A stretch of 64,000 nucleotides of DNA from Variovorax sp. PAMC28562 (GCF_014303735.1 NZ_CP060296.1:1623501-1687500), one strand, 5' to 3'. Numbered from the stretch's first letter, positions 16,506 to 25,243 are shown. The notes: generated from the letters alone by a model not told the origin. Translations and numbers: made by a program.

Positions 16506-18532
16506 GCGGCCGCCTTCACTTCAGCGAAGCGCTTCGCATCGACGATCTGCAGAGTCGCGCTGACCGATCCGGTGCGGCCATCTTCAAACTTCACTTGCGT
16601 CTCGATGAACTGCTCTGTCTTGCCCGTGTAGAGCGCCTCGATCAGCACCGCGTACTTCTCGGCGATGAAGCTGCGCCGCACCTTGCGGGTGCGAGTCATT
16701 TCGTCGTCGTCGGGGTCGAGTTCCTTGTGCAGCACCAGGAAGCGCGCGATCTGCGTGTCGGCCATGCCGGGCTCGGATGCGAGGTCTGCGTTCACCTTGG
16801 CCGTGCATTCGGCGATGAGCGTCAGCACCTCGGGCTTGCCGGCCAGATCCACGTAGCCGGCATACGCCAGGCCGCGTCGTTCAGCCCAGTTGCCGACCGC
16901 TTCGTAGTCGATGTTGATGAAGGCGCACACGGTGTCGCGCGCATCGCCGAAGCACACCGCTTCCTTGATCTGCGGAAAGAACTTGAGCTTGTTCTCGATG
17001 TAGTTGGGCGCGAACATCGCGCCACCGGCCATACGACCCACATCCTTGGCGCGATCGATGATGCGCAGGTGGCCTTCGCTGTCGAGCACGCCGGCATCGC
17101 CGGTGTGAAAGTAGCCATCGGCATCGAGCACTTCGGCTGTCGCGTCGGGCCGCTTGTAGTAGCCCTGCAGTACCGACACGCCGCGCACCAGCACTTCGCC
17201 GTTGTCGGCAATGCGCAGCTCCATCCCAGGCGCCGCAGTGCCGACGGTCTGAAGCTTGACCTTGCCGTCCTGCTGCATGCACACGTACGCGCAGGTTTCG
17301 GTCTGGCCGTAGAACTGCTTCAGGTTGACGCCGATAGAGCGATAGAAACGAAACAGGTCGGGCCCGATGGCGGCGCCCGCGGTGTACGCCACGCGGATGC
17401 GGCTCATGCCCAGCACGTTGCGCAGCGGCCCGTAGACCATCAGGTTACCGACCGCGTACAGCGCGCGGTCCGTCGCACTGACCGGCGCGCCGTTGAGGAT
17501 GTCGGCACCGACGCGTTGCGCCAGCGCCATGAACTTGGCATACAGCCATCGCTTGGGCGCGGCCGCGTCTTCCATGCGGATCGACACGGCGGTGAGCAAG
17601 CCTTCGAACGTACGCGGCGGGCCGAAGTAATAGCTCGGCCCGATCTCGCGCATGTCGTTCATCACCGTGGCCGCCGACTCGGGGCAGTTCAGCGTGAAGC
17701 CGCCGACCAGCCATTGCGCCACCGAAAAAAGATGGTCGCCGACCCACGCCATCGGCAGGTAACTCATGATGTTGTCGCCGGGGCCGAGTTTGTCGCTCAC
17801 CACGCCGCCCTGACCTGCGGCGATGAAGCTCGCATGCGTCTGGCACACGCCCTTGGGCCGCCCAGTGGTGCCCGAGGTGTAGAGGATCACGCCGACATCG
17901 TCGGCATTGCCACTCGCCACCGCGGCGTCGAAAAATCCCGGATGCGCCGTGTCGAAAGCACGGCCCAATTCGCGCAGTTGCTCGTAGCCGATCAGCCCCG
18001 GCTGGTCGTAGTGACGCAGGCCTTTGGGGTCGTCGTAGATGATGTGGCGGATCTGCGGCAAGTCGGGTTGCGCGGCCAGCTTGCCTTGCTGGATTTCGCG
18101 GCACTCCAGCAGCTTGTCGACTTGCTCCTGGTCTTCGACGATGACGAACTCGATCGAAGCGTCTTTCAGCATGAAGACCATCTCGGTCGCGACCGCGTCC
18201 TGATAGAGCGGCACCGGCACGCCGCGCAGGCTCTGCGCCGCGACGACCGCCATGTACAGGTGCGGCCGATTCGCGCCGACGATAGCGAGGTTATCGAAAG
18301 TCTTGAAGCCGAGGCTCGCGAGGCCGCAGGCGATTTCACGCACCTCCTGCGCGGTCTCGCGCCAGGTCCAGGTCTGCCAGATGCCCAGGTCTTTCTCGCG
18401 CACTGCCGGCGCGTCGGGCCGCGCTTTCGCATGCGCCTGCAGCAGGCGGGGAAAGGTGGGTGGCTTGGACGCCGGAGCGAGCAGCGAAGCGGTGGAAAGG
18501 GTCGGCACAGTGGGCCGGATCGTAGGCGCCAC
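16502..18532 (-). CDS. AMP-dependent acyl-CoA synthetase (long-chain fatty-acid/aromatic acid-CoA ligase type)
   Basis: About 676 residues. No in-frame ATG precedes the conserved region, so I place the start at GTG 18532; another GTG at 18508 is possible. Motifs of the ANL superfamily: VGVILYTSGTTGRPKGV (P-loop), FYGQTETCAYVC (motif 2), GYFHTGDAGVLD and RIIDRAKDVGR. In length and architecture it resembles the large FadD15/LIV-associated synthetases. It is the first gene of a seven-gene operon with livGHM, binding protein, livF and a PaaK-like ligase, suggesting uptake coupled to CoA activation. Divergent from a Crp/Fnr regulator 75 bp away. Confidence 0.87.
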   Translation of the reverse strand: MAPTIRPTVPTLSTASLLAPASKPPTFPRLLQAHAKARPDAPAVREKDLGIWQTWTWRETAQEVREIACGLASLGFKTFDNLAIVGANRPHLYMAVVAAQSLRGVPVPLYQDAVATEMVFMLKDASIEFVIVEDQEQVDKLLECREIQQGKLAAQPDLPQIRHIIYDDPKGLRHYDQPGLIGYEQLRELGRAFDTAHPGFFDAAVASGNADDVGVILYTSGTTGRPKGVCQTHASFIAAGQGGVVSDKLGPGDNIMSYLPMAWVGDHLFSVAQWLVGGFTLNCPESAATVMNDMREIGPSYYFGPPRTFEGLLTAVSIRMEDAAAPKRWLYAKFMALAQRVGADILNGAPVSATDRALYAVGNLMVYGPLRNVLGMSRIRVAYTAGAAIGPDLFRFYRSIGVNLKQFYGQTETCAYVCMQQDGKVKLQTVGTAAPGMELRIADNGEVLVRGVSVLQGYYKRPDATAEVLDADGYFHTGDAGVLDSEGHLRIIDRAKDVGRMAGGAMFAPNYIENKLKFFPQIKEAVCFGDARDTVCAFINIDYEAVGNWAERRGLAYAGYVDLAGKPEVLTLIAECTAKVNADLASEPGMADTQIARFLVLHKELDPDDDEMTRTRKVRRSFIAEKYAVLIEALYTGKTEQFIETQVKFEDGRTGSVSATLQIVDAKRFAEVKAAA

Positions 18533-18607
18533 TTTGACGCCGGCTTGTCGTTCCAACGACAATCTAAGGGACAGTACTCCCCGGACTTTCCCGATGAAGC
18601 CCAGCCC

Positions 18608-19411
18608 ATGACGATCGGCAACACCGCCAGCAGCGGCTCGATTCGCGACACGGTTCGCGCCGCGCACCCGCACGAGCTCGACAATATTCCGTGGCTGCAC
18701 ACGCTCACGCCGGCCGAGCGAAAGCGTGCCGAAGCCGCCGTGGTGGTCGGCGATGCCGATGCCGGCGAATTGGTGTGCCGCGTCGGCCGCTCGCCGACCT
18801 ATTGGTTCGGCGTGGTCGAGGGGCTGCTCAAGATGAGCAACGACAACGCCGACGGCACCTCGATGACTTACAGCGGACTGCCGCCCGGCGGCTGGTTCGG
18901 CGAAGGCACCGTGATGAAGCGCGAGCCGTACCGCTACAACATCCAGGCGCTGCGACGCAGCCTCGTCGCCGGCCTGCCGATCGACGAGTTCCACTGGCTG
19001 CTCGACCACTCGATCGGCTTCAACCGCTTCGTGATGAACCAGCTCAACGAGCGGCTGGCCCAGTTCATCGCCGCGCGCGAAGCCGACCGCCTGAACAACC
19101 CCGACGCCCGCGTCGCCCGCAACCTGGCCGCGCTGTTCAACCCGGTGCTGTTCCCCGGTGTCGGCGAGCTGCTGCGCATCACGCAACAAGAGTTGGCGTA
19201 CCTGATCGGCCTGTCGCGCCAGCGGGTGAACGAGGCGCTGCGAACGCTGGAAGGGCAGGGCGCCATTCGGGTCGAGTACGGCGGTGTGCGGGTGACCGAT
19301 CTGGTTGCGCTGCGCGCGGGCGGCCTGCCAGGGACGCGCTGGCCAGTGAAGACGGCAAAGCCGGTCAGTCCAACCCATGCGATTCACCCGATGCCGCCCA
19401 AAGCCCGCTGA
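18608..19411 (+). CDS. Crp/Fnr-family transcriptional regulator
   Basis: A 267-residue protein from ATG 18608. The N-terminal cyclic-nucleotide-like beta-barrel includes the FGVVEGLLKMSN and GLPPGGWFGEGTVMKRE strands. A dimerisation helix follows (FVMNQLNERLAQFIAAREAD). The C-terminal Crp helix-turn-helix reads LLRITQQELAYLIGLSRQRVNEALRTL. No Fnr-type N-terminal cysteine cluster is seen. It is divergent from the acyl-CoA synthetase/LIV operon and is the obvious candidate to control it. The ligand, possibly an acyl-CoA or none, is not predictable. The Shine-Dalgarno is weak. Confidence 0.87.
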   Translation: MTIGNTASSGSIRDTVRAAHPHELDNIPWLHTLTPAERKRAEAAVVVGDADAGELVCRVGRSPTYWFGVVEGLLKMSNDNADGTSMTYSGLPPGGWFGEGTVMKREPYRYNIQALRRSLVAGLPIDEFHWLLDHSIGFNRFVMNQLNERLAQFIAAREADRLNNPDARVARNLAALFNPVLFPGVGELLRITQQELAYLIGLSRQRVNEALRTLEGQGAIRVEYGGVRVTDLVALRAGGLPGTRWPVKTAKPVSPTHAIHPMPPKAR

Positions 19412-19484
19412 TCCCCGTCGTCAGCCCACGCTCACTACACTGCAATCCCGCCTTGCGCGTCTTCGCTTTTTGCCCGCTGCACTC

Positions 19485-20090
19485 ATGGAAATTCTTGTCC
19501 TGGTGATCCTGATCGCCGTCACCGCCTGGGTCCTCAAATCGAAAGAACAGGCCCGCCGCATCGCCCTCCTGGGCGGCCAGCTCGGCAAGTACCAGATCGA
19601 AAAGCTGATGGAGAACCTCACCGAGGGCTACATGCGATGCCTCGCCGAAGACGATGCCGAGCGTCGCGATCAGATCTGGAGCATGTTGAATACAGCCGAG
19701 GCCGCGCTGGCCGATCAGTTCGGCCGTTTTGCCGCCGGCTTCGGGCGCATCGACGAGGCGCAAACCCGTACGAGCAAGCTGCCGCTCGCGCTGCCATTGG
19801 CCGACCGGCTTTTCCCCAACGCGACCTTCGATGCACGCAAGGCCTTTGCCATTCACGCGCAGGGCATTGCCGACGCGGCCAGCAACGCGCTCGGCCAGAC
19901 GCCCAAGCGCAAGGCCTTCACGATGTCGGCGGAACTGTTCTTGATGCAGCACACCTGCCACTGGTTTTGTCGCTCGAAGTCGGTGGCCTCGGCGCGGTTA
20001 CTGGCACGGCACCAGACCTCGTATGCGCTGGCGCTCGATTCGGTCGCGCCGGCCACGCGCAAGGCTTACCAGGCGCTTGTCGGCGGCTGA
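19485..20090 (+). CDS. Hypothetical membrane-anchored protein
   Basis: A 201-residue protein from ATG 19485. One N-terminal hydrophobic helix (MEILVLVILIAVTAWVL) is followed by a soluble, helical and basic region. The body contains EKLMENLTEGYMRCLAEDD and a C-terminal HTCHWFCRSKSVASARLLAR segment. I recognise no catalytic motif. Codon usage and GC match the neighbours, which supports it as a real gene. It starts 73 bp after the Crp/Fnr gene on the same strand. Confidence 0.7.
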   Translation: MEILVLVILIAVTAWVLKSKEQARRIALLGGQLGKYQIEKLMENLTEGYMRCLAEDDAERRDQIWSMLNTAEAALADQFGRFAAGFGRIDEAQTRTSKLPLALPLADRLFPNATFDARKAFAIHAQGIADAASNALGQTPKRKAFTMSAELFLMQHTCHWFCRSKSVASARLLARHQTSYALALDSVAPATRKAYQALVGG

Positions 20091-20185
20091 CCCGCGCTTG
20101 ACCGGCCGTCGGCTGGGCGTCTAATTTCACCGTCGCGTCGACTTTGTCACGCAGTGTTTCCGATGAGTCGCGCGATGATGGCGCC

Positions 20186-20392
20186 ATGCTCAGAACCGCT
20201 GCACTCCTGATCACGCCGCTGGTGACCCTGGCGCTCGTCTACTGGCTCGGCTTCCTGGCACTGATCGGCTGCGTGGCGCTGGTGTTTTGCGTGATCTGGT
20301 TTTCCAGCGCCAGCAAGAACCTGATGGCGGGTCGTCCGGAGGACGTCGACACCCAAATCGCCGGGCCGACGACTTTCATGGCGGGCCTCTAG
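20186..20392 (+). CDS. Small hypothetical membrane protein (68 aa)
   Basis: A 68-residue ORF from ATG 20186 with two adjacent hydrophobic helices (ITPLVTLALVYWLGFLALIG and CVALVFCVIWF) and a short polar tail ending in GPTTFMAGL. No Shine-Dalgarno is obvious. Its regular codon usage and position in the gap between two other small genes support it. Function unknown. Confidence 0.5.
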   Translation: MLRTAALLITPLVTLALVYWLGFLALIGCVALVFCVIWFSSASKNLMAGRPEDVDTQIAGPTTFMAGL

Positions 20393-20507
20393 CGCCAAGT
20401 CGCTTTCGATGCTGCGGCCCTTCGGGCTGCGCGCGACAATCGCTCCTCAAGCGATCCGCAAAACGAGGTCGCACCCACTTTTCAGTCTCTGCGCCCCACT
20501 TACTTTC

Positions 20508-20930
20508 ATGTCCTCTTCCGACAAGCCGTCATCCGGTGCCGTCAAACTCGAAGGCGCGGGCGATGCCTTGCTCGCCGCCAATGCGCAAATCGAGGTGATG
20601 TCCGAGCAGCTCCAATCGCTGAACGAACTGCTCGCCAAGCCGCTCGACCAGATCCTCGCCGAGCGCGACAAGTTCAAGGAAGCGGCCGCTGCCTGGGATG
20701 CTTTTGCCGCCCAGTGGGTGCTCTCGCAGCGCGCCATGAAGCGCGTCGCGCTCGATCTGGCAGTCGACCAGGGCGTCACCGAAGAAGACGTCGTCGCCCG
20801 CGCGATGGCCTATGCCAACGAGGTGCTCAACGGCGACGAAGTCGACCTCGGCGGCACCATCGCCGAAGCGCAGCTGGCGCACATCGGTCGCCATCGCGCG
20901 TTTCTTCGCAAACAATTCCGCCCATCCTGA
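20508..20930 (+). CDS. Hypothetical cytoplasmic helical protein (140 aa)
   Basis: A 140-residue acidic, largely helical protein from ATG 20508 (MSSSDKPSSGAVKLEGAGDA). The stretch EVMSEQLQSLNELLAKPLDQ suggests a short coiled coil. No known domain is recognised. The following ORF begins inside this gene in the +1 frame, so the pair may be overlapping genes or one frameshifted gene. Confidence 0.6.
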   Translation: MSSSDKPSSGAVKLEGAGDALLAANAQIEVMSEQLQSLNELLAKPLDQILAERDKFKEAAAAWDAFAAQWVLSQRAMKRVALDLAVDQGVTEEDVVARAMAYANEVLNGDEVDLGGTIAEAQLAHIGRHRAFLRKQFRPS

Positions 20931-21222
20931 CAACGCTGATCCCGCCTACGCTTTTGGAGCCGTCATCGCCACCGCCAAATCCCTCGTCACCGACGAATAC
21001 AAGCTGTTCCCTTCACCGCGGAACGTGCATCGCGGCGTGTTCGAGCACCAGGTTTTCCTGCCGTATCCGTACATGCTGATCGACATGGAAAGCTATTACC
21101 TGAAAGGCCGCTACAGCCTCTTCGCGGCCTGCCGCCTGGTCGACAACAAGATGGGCCAGCTCGTCACGCTCGAAGACGTTGCCGACGAGGTCAAGTTCAA
21201 GAGCAAGTTCGTGCCCGACTGA
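20812..21222 (+). CDS. Hypothetical protein overlapping the preceding gene; start uncertain
   Basis: The region 20970-21222 encodes a convincing globular sequence (LVTDEYKLFPSPRNVHRGVF, then YPYMLIDMESYYLKGRYSLF, ending KFKSKFVPD). The only in-frame ATG is at 20812, 119 bp inside the previous gene in the +1 frame, and the first 40 residues from it look non-coding (Ser/Arg-rich). No ATG, GTG or TTG occurs near 20930-20970 in this frame. Either a rare start codon is used, or the gene is fused to the upstream ORF by a frameshift. Function unknown. Confidence 0.5.
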   Translation: MPTRCSTATKSTSAAPSPKRSWRTSVAIARFFANNSAHPDNADPAYAFGAVIATAKSLVTDEYKLFPSPRNVHRGVFEHQVFLPYPYMLIDMESYYLKGRYSLFAACRLVDNKMGQLVTLEDVADEVKFKSKFVPD

Positions 21223-21270
21223 GCGCTCCACGGCCACCGCAACAAGATTTACAACGAAGGAGACAACACC

Positions 21271-22173
21271 ATGTTCCAGACCGCTCTCATGACCGGCCAG
21301 CGCATCCTCGTCACCGGGGGTGGCACCGGCCTCGGCAAGTCGATGTCCGAAAAGTTTTTGGCGCTCGGCGCCGACGTCGCCATCTGCGGCCGGCGTCAGT
21401 CGGTACTCGAAGAAACAGCGGCCCAATGGCGCAAGGATTTTCCGGAGCGGCGCATCGACACCTTCGGCGTCGACATCCGCAATGCGCAGGCGGTCGATGA
21501 AATGGTCGAGAGTCTGTTCGAAAGCGGCGGCCTCACCGGTCTCGTCAACAACGCCGCCGGCAACTTCGTCGCACCGACCGAAAGCCTGTCGCCACGCGCC
21601 TTCGACGCCGTCGCCAACATCGTGTTCCATGGCAGCTTCTACGTGACGCAAGCCGTCGGCAAGCGGTGGGTCGCACAGGCCAAGTCCGGCGAGTGGGAAA
21701 AGGGCAGCCCGTACCGCAGCGTGATGAGCATCATCGTCACCTGGGTCGACAACGGCGGCCCGTATGTCGTGCCTTCGGCCATGAGCAAGGCCGGCATCGA
21801 GGTCATGACCAAATCGCTGGCGATCGAATGGGCGCGCTACGGCATTCGACTCAACGCCGTCGGCCCGGGCGAGATCCCGACCGAGGGCATGAGCAAGCGC
21901 CTCAATCCCGGCGAAGAGCCGGGTGAGCGCTCCAAGGCCAGCAACCCGATGGCGCGCGTCGGCGAAATGAGCGAGCTGCAGAACCTCGCAGCCTTCCTGA
22001 TGGCGCCGGGCCAATGCGACTGGCTTACCGGTCAGTCGATCATGATGGACGGTGGCCAGGCCGCGGCCACCGGCGGCAACTTCTACGAGCTGCGCCAGTG
22101 GAGCGATGCCGACTGGATCGCGGCCCGCGAGCGCATCGAAGAACAGAACGCCAAAGACAAGCTGCAGCGCTGA
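21271..22173 (+). CDS. SDR-family oxidoreductase, 2,4-dienoyl-CoA-reductase-like
   Basis: A 300-residue short-chain dehydrogenase preceded by GAAGGAGA. It has the cofactor motif RILVTGGGTGLGKSMSEKF, NNAAGNF (the dienoyl-CoA reductase variant of NNAG), and SIIVTWVDNGGPYVVPSAMS then KAG. At the usual catalytic Tyr of YxxxK there is Ser (SAMSK), as in eukaryote-type 2,4-dienoyl-CoA reductases, which do not use the classical tyrosine. Likely substrate: an unsaturated or 3-oxo acyl-CoA, NADPH-dependent. It precedes the GntR gene by 114 bp and may serve the acyl-CoA pathway downstream. Confidence 0.85.
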   Translation: MFQTALMTGQRILVTGGGTGLGKSMSEKFLALGADVAICGRRQSVLEETAAQWRKDFPERRIDTFGVDIRNAQAVDEMVESLFESGGLTGLVNNAAGNFVAPTESLSPRAFDAVANIVFHGSFYVTQAVGKRWVAQAKSGEWEKGSPYRSVMSIIVTWVDNGGPYVVPSAMSKAGIEVMTKSLAIEWARYGIRLNAVGPGEIPTEGMSKRLNPGEEPGERSKASNPMARVGEMSELQNLAAFLMAPGQCDWLTGQSIMMDGGQAAATGGNFYELRQWSDADWIAARERIEEQNAKDKLQR

Positions 22174-22259
22174 GGGCGCGAATGCGTGTTTGTCGCTGCG
22201 ACGGCGGGCGAGCGATGCCCTAAGTAAAAACCCGTTAGGTCGGCATCGGTTTGCTCGGT

Positions 22260-22275
22260 ACTCTGTATACAGAGT
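22260..22275. promoter_or_regulatory. Perfect 16-bp palindrome ACTCTGTATACAGAGT, candidate GntR operator
   Basis: The fully symmetric sequence lies 12 bp before the ATG of the GntR/FCD regulator, where it would cover the ribosome-binding or transcription-start region. Its core TGTATACA fits operators of FCD-type GntR regulators. Autoregulation of the cluster is the simplest reading. Confidence 0.65.
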
Positions 22276-22287
22276 TCAAAGCAAGTC

Positions 22288-22998
22288 ATGTCAATGCCAC
22301 TGGTTCAGATCCCCGCCGCTCCCGACCTGGTCGATCAGGTCTATCGGGCGCTGCTCGACGCCATCAGCAGCGGCTCGCTGGCGCCGGGCGAGCGGCTCAC
22401 CCAGGAGGACATAGCGCGGCGCTTGAACGTGTCGCGGCAGCCTGTGCTGCAGGCGTTGCGGCTGCTCAAGAAAGACGGCTTCGTGCACGACGCGCCGGGG
22501 CGTGGCGTGTGGGTGGCCCCGCTCGATGTCGAGTGGACGCGCAAGGTCTACCAGGTGCGGGGCGCCCTTGACATGCTGGCCGCGCGACTGGCTGCCGCAC
22601 AGTGCTTTCGTATCGACCCCAAGCTGATCGAACGCGGCCGGCGTGCCGCGCGCGGCCGCAGCGTGGAGGCCATGCTCGATGCCGACATGGCGTTCCACCA
22701 GGCGATCTACGCCGCATCCGGCAATGCATTGATCGGGCAAAGCGCCGACCACCACTGGCGCCATCTGCGACGCGCCATGGGCGCGGTGCTGCAGTCCGCC
22801 ACCCAGCGCGAATCGCTCTGGGACGAACACCAATCGATCGCCGATGCGATCGCATCCGGCGACGCCGACGGCGCCGCGCGGCTGAGCAACGACCACGGCG
22901 CGGAAGCCAGCGCCAACCTCGGCCGGCGCCTTGCCGAACGACTGAATAGCCCGGCCCTTTCCACTTCAACTAACGCACTTTCCGGAGACATACGATGA
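22288..22998 (+). CDS. GntR-family transcriptional regulator, FCD (FadR) subfamily
   Basis: A 236-residue protein. The N-terminal winged helix (about residues 10-75) contains VYRALLDAISSGSLAPGERL and EDIARRLNVSRQPVLQALRL, a classic GntR recognition unit, followed by GRGVWVAPLD. The C-terminal all-helical FCD domain includes DADMAFHQAIYAASGN with its metal-ligand-type Asp and His, and DEHQSIADAIASGD. It overlaps the next gene by 4 bp (ATGA), so it heads the catabolic operon. A perfect palindrome before its start suggests autorepression relieved by a pathway acid or its CoA ester. Confidence 0.92.
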   Translation: MSMPLVQIPAAPDLVDQVYRALLDAISSGSLAPGERLTQEDIARRLNVSRQPVLQALRLLKKDGFVHDAPGRGVWVAPLDVEWTRKVYQVRGALDMLAARLAAAQCFRIDPKLIERGRRAARGRSVEAMLDADMAFHQAIYAASGNALIGQSADHHWRHLRRAMGAVLQSATQRESLWDEHQSIADAIASGDADGAARLSNDHGAEASANLGRRLAERLNSPALSTSTNALSGDIR

Positions 22999-23873
22999 AG
23001 CTCACACCCGAACAACGCGCGCAATTCGATCGCGACGGCTACTTGTTCTTTCCCGGTCATTTCACGCCCGAAGAAACTCGCACGCTGACCGAGGCGGTGC
23101 CGGACCTGTACAGCCGCCGCGAGGCCTTCAACGTGCGAGAAAAAGGCAAGGACGCCGTGCGCACCAACTTTGCGGCGCACCTGATCAGCGAGCCGTTCGC
23201 TCGCCTGGCGCGTCATCCCCGGATGGTGGGGCCGGTGACCGATCTCTTCGAGGAAGAGGTCTACATGCACCAGTTCAAGATCAACGGAAAGATGGCCTTC
23301 GAGGGCGACGTGTGGCAGTGGCACCAGGACTACGGTACCTGGCTCAACGACGATCTGATGCCGACCGAGCGCGCCATGAACGTGGCGATCTTCCTGGACG
23401 ACGTGAGCGAATACAACGGCCCGTTGATGTTCATCCCGGGCAGTCACAAGAAGGGCGTGGTCGATGCCAAGCACGACCTCACCACCACCAGCTACCCGCT
23501 CTGGACGGTCGACCACGACCTGATCCGGCAGCTGGTCGATCGTGCCGGTGGCAAGGACGGCGGCATCGTCTCGCCCAAGGGCCCGGCCGGCTCGATGATC
23601 CTGTTCCATAGCTGCCTGGTGCACGCTTCGGGCAGCAACCTGTCGCCCTTCAATCGCGTCGCGGTGTACTTGAGCCTGTGCGCGGTCAGCAACCACATTC
23701 GTCGCTTCAAGCGACCCGAGTTCATCGCACAACGCGACTTCACCCCGATCGAGATGCTGCCCGACGACTGCCTGCTGAAGCCCTACCCGGTCGAGACGCC
23801 GTGGCAGCACGGCTTGCCTGAGAGCGCGCTGCAGACGTCGCTCGACGTCATCGACGAAGCCACTGCCGCCTGA
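22995..23873 (+). CDS. Phytanoyl-CoA dioxygenase (PhyH)-family Fe(II)/2-oxoglutarate-type oxygenase
   Basis: A 292-residue protein. The facial triad is visible: WQWHQDYGTW gives His110 and Asp112, and LVHASGSN gives His210. DRDGYLFFPGHFTPEE at the N-terminus and EYNGPLMFIPGSHKKG in the core are typical of the PhyH/EctD group. It should hydroxylate a carboxylic acid or CoA ester using O2 and 2-oxoglutarate in the cytoplasm. The start overlaps the GntR stop, and the next gene begins 11 bp later. The substrate is unknown; proximity to thiolase and CoA-ligase genes argues for an acyl compound. Confidence 0.88.
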   Translation: MKLTPEQRAQFDRDGYLFFPGHFTPEETRTLTEAVPDLYSRREAFNVREKGKDAVRTNFAAHLISEPFARLARHPRMVGPVTDLFEEEVYMHQFKINGKMAFEGDVWQWHQDYGTWLNDDLMPTERAMNVAIFLDDVSEYNGPLMFIPGSHKKGVVDAKHDLTTTSYPLWTVDHDLIRQLVDRAGGKDGGIVSPKGPAGSMILFHSCLVHASGSNLSPFNRVAVYLSLCAVSNHIRRFKRPEFIAQRDFTPIEMLPDDCLLKPYPVETPWQHGLPESALQTSLDVIDEATAA

Positions 23874-23884
23874 CAGGAATTGTG

Positions 23885-25243
23885 ATGAGCCTCCACTCCA
23901 AACTCCAGCAACGCGAAGCCGAAGGCCGTCCGATTCGTATCGGATTGATCGGCGCCGGCAAATTCGGATCGATGTACCTGGCGCAGATTCCGCGAACGCC
24001 CGGCATTCATCTGGTCGCCATCGCCGACCTCTCGCCCGACGCGGCGCGTGCCAGCCTGACGCGGGTCGGATGGGATCCGGCACGCACGCAGGCGCGCTCG
24101 GCCCAGGAGGCGCTGAAGACCGGCGCCACCTGGATCACCGACGACTGGCAAGCCGTCACCCGCAACGCCGGCATCGATATCGTGGTCGAGTGCACCGGCA
24201 ATCCGGTGGCGGCGGTGCAGCACTGCCTGGATGCGTTTGCTCACGGCAAGCATGTGGTCAACGTGACGGTAGAGGCCGATGCTTTCTGCGGCCCGTTGCT
24301 GGCGCGCAAGGCGCAAGACGCCGGCGTGATCTATTCGCTGGCGTTCGGCGACCAGCCCGCCTTGATCTGCGACCTGGTCGACTGGGCGCGTACCTGCGGC
24401 TTTCCGGTGGTGGCGGCCGGTCGCGGCCACAAGTGGTTGCCGCACTTCTCGGAATCGACGCCCGAGACGGTCTGGGGCAACTACGGCCTGACGCCCGAAC
24501 AGGCCGAGCGCGGCGGCCTCAACCCGAAGATGTTCAACAGCTTTCTCGACGGCTCCAAGCCGTCGATCGAAAGCTCCTCGGTGGCCAACGCCACCGGTCT
24601 TTTCGTGCCGTCCGACGGGTTGCTCTATCCGCCGGCCAGCGTGGAAGACATTCCGGTCGTGACGCGGCCGAAAAGCGAAGGCGGCGTGCTGGAGCGCAAG
24701 GGCATGGTCGAAGTCATTTCGTCGCTCGAGGCCGATGGCAGGCGCATCCCGTACGACATCCGCATGGGCGTGTGGGTCACGGTCGAGGCCGAGACCGATT
24801 ACATCAAGAACTGCTTCGAGGAATACAACGCGCACACCGACCCCAGCGGTCGCTACTTCACCCTGTACAAGCGCTGGCACCTGATCGGGCTGGAGGTCGG
24901 CGTGTCGGTCGCCAGCGTCGCGCTGCGCGGCGAGGCCACCGGTGTCGCGACCTGCTGGAACGCCGACGTGGTGGCGACCGCCAAGCGCGACCTGATGCCG
25001 GGCGAGATGCTCGATGGCGAAGGCGGCTACACCGTCTGGGGCAAATTGCTCCCGGCCGATCGTTCATTGCGAATGGGCGGGCTGCCGCTGGGTCTGGCCC
25101 ACAACGTCAAGGTGCTGCGGCCGGTCAAGAAGGGCCAGAGCCTGAGCTGGGCCGACGTCGCGAAGGACATGTCGACCGACGCCTACAAGTTGCGCGCGGA
25201 AATGGAGTCGATGTTCGCGCTGCCCGACGCCAAGGTCGCCTGA
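23885..25243 (+). CDS. NAD(P)-binding homoserine-dehydrogenase-like oxidoreductase with C-terminal SAF domain
   Basis: A 452-residue protein from ATG 23885; a GTG one codon upstream is less likely. The Rossmann domain shows IRIGLIGAGKFGSMYLAQI, and VECTGNPVAAVQHCLDAFAH resembles homoserine dehydrogenase and Gfo/Idh/MocA enzymes. A central region (GHKWLPHFSESTPETVWGNY) is followed by a C-terminal SAF domain (RDLMPGEMLDGEGGYTVWGK then GLAHNVKVLRPVKKGQSLSW), as in sialic-acid synthase antifreeze-like modules. Probable NAD(P)-dependent oxidation of a hydroxy acid or sugar acid. It follows the PhyH gene closely. Specific reaction unknown. Confidence 0.82.
   Translation: MSLHSKLQQREAEGRPIRIGLIGAGKFGSMYLAQIPRTPGIHLVAIADLSPDAARASLTRVGWDPARTQARSAQEALKTGATWITDDWQAVTRNAGIDIVVECTGNPVAAVQHCLDAFAHGKHVVNVTVEADAFCGPLLARKAQDAGVIYSLAFGDQPALICDLVDWARTCGFPVVAAGRGHKWLPHFSESTPETVWGNYGLTPEQAERGGLNPKMFNSFLDGSKPSIESSSVANATGLFVPSDGLLYPPASVEDIPVVTRPKSEGGVLERKGMVEVISSLEADGRRIPYDIRMGVWVTVEAETDYIKNCFEEYNAHTDPSGRYFTLYKRWHLIGLEVGVSVASVALRGEATGVATCWNADVVATAKRDLMPGEMLDGEGGYTVWGKLLPADRSLRMGGLPLGLAHNVKVLRPVKKGQSLSWADVAKDMSTDAYKLRAEMESMFALPDAKVA

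Noticed and set aside
16472..18607. Long plus-strand open frame leading into the Crp/Fnr gene
   Set aside because: It mirrors the acyl-CoA synthetase on the minus strand, a common effect of high GC; the residues resemble no protein.
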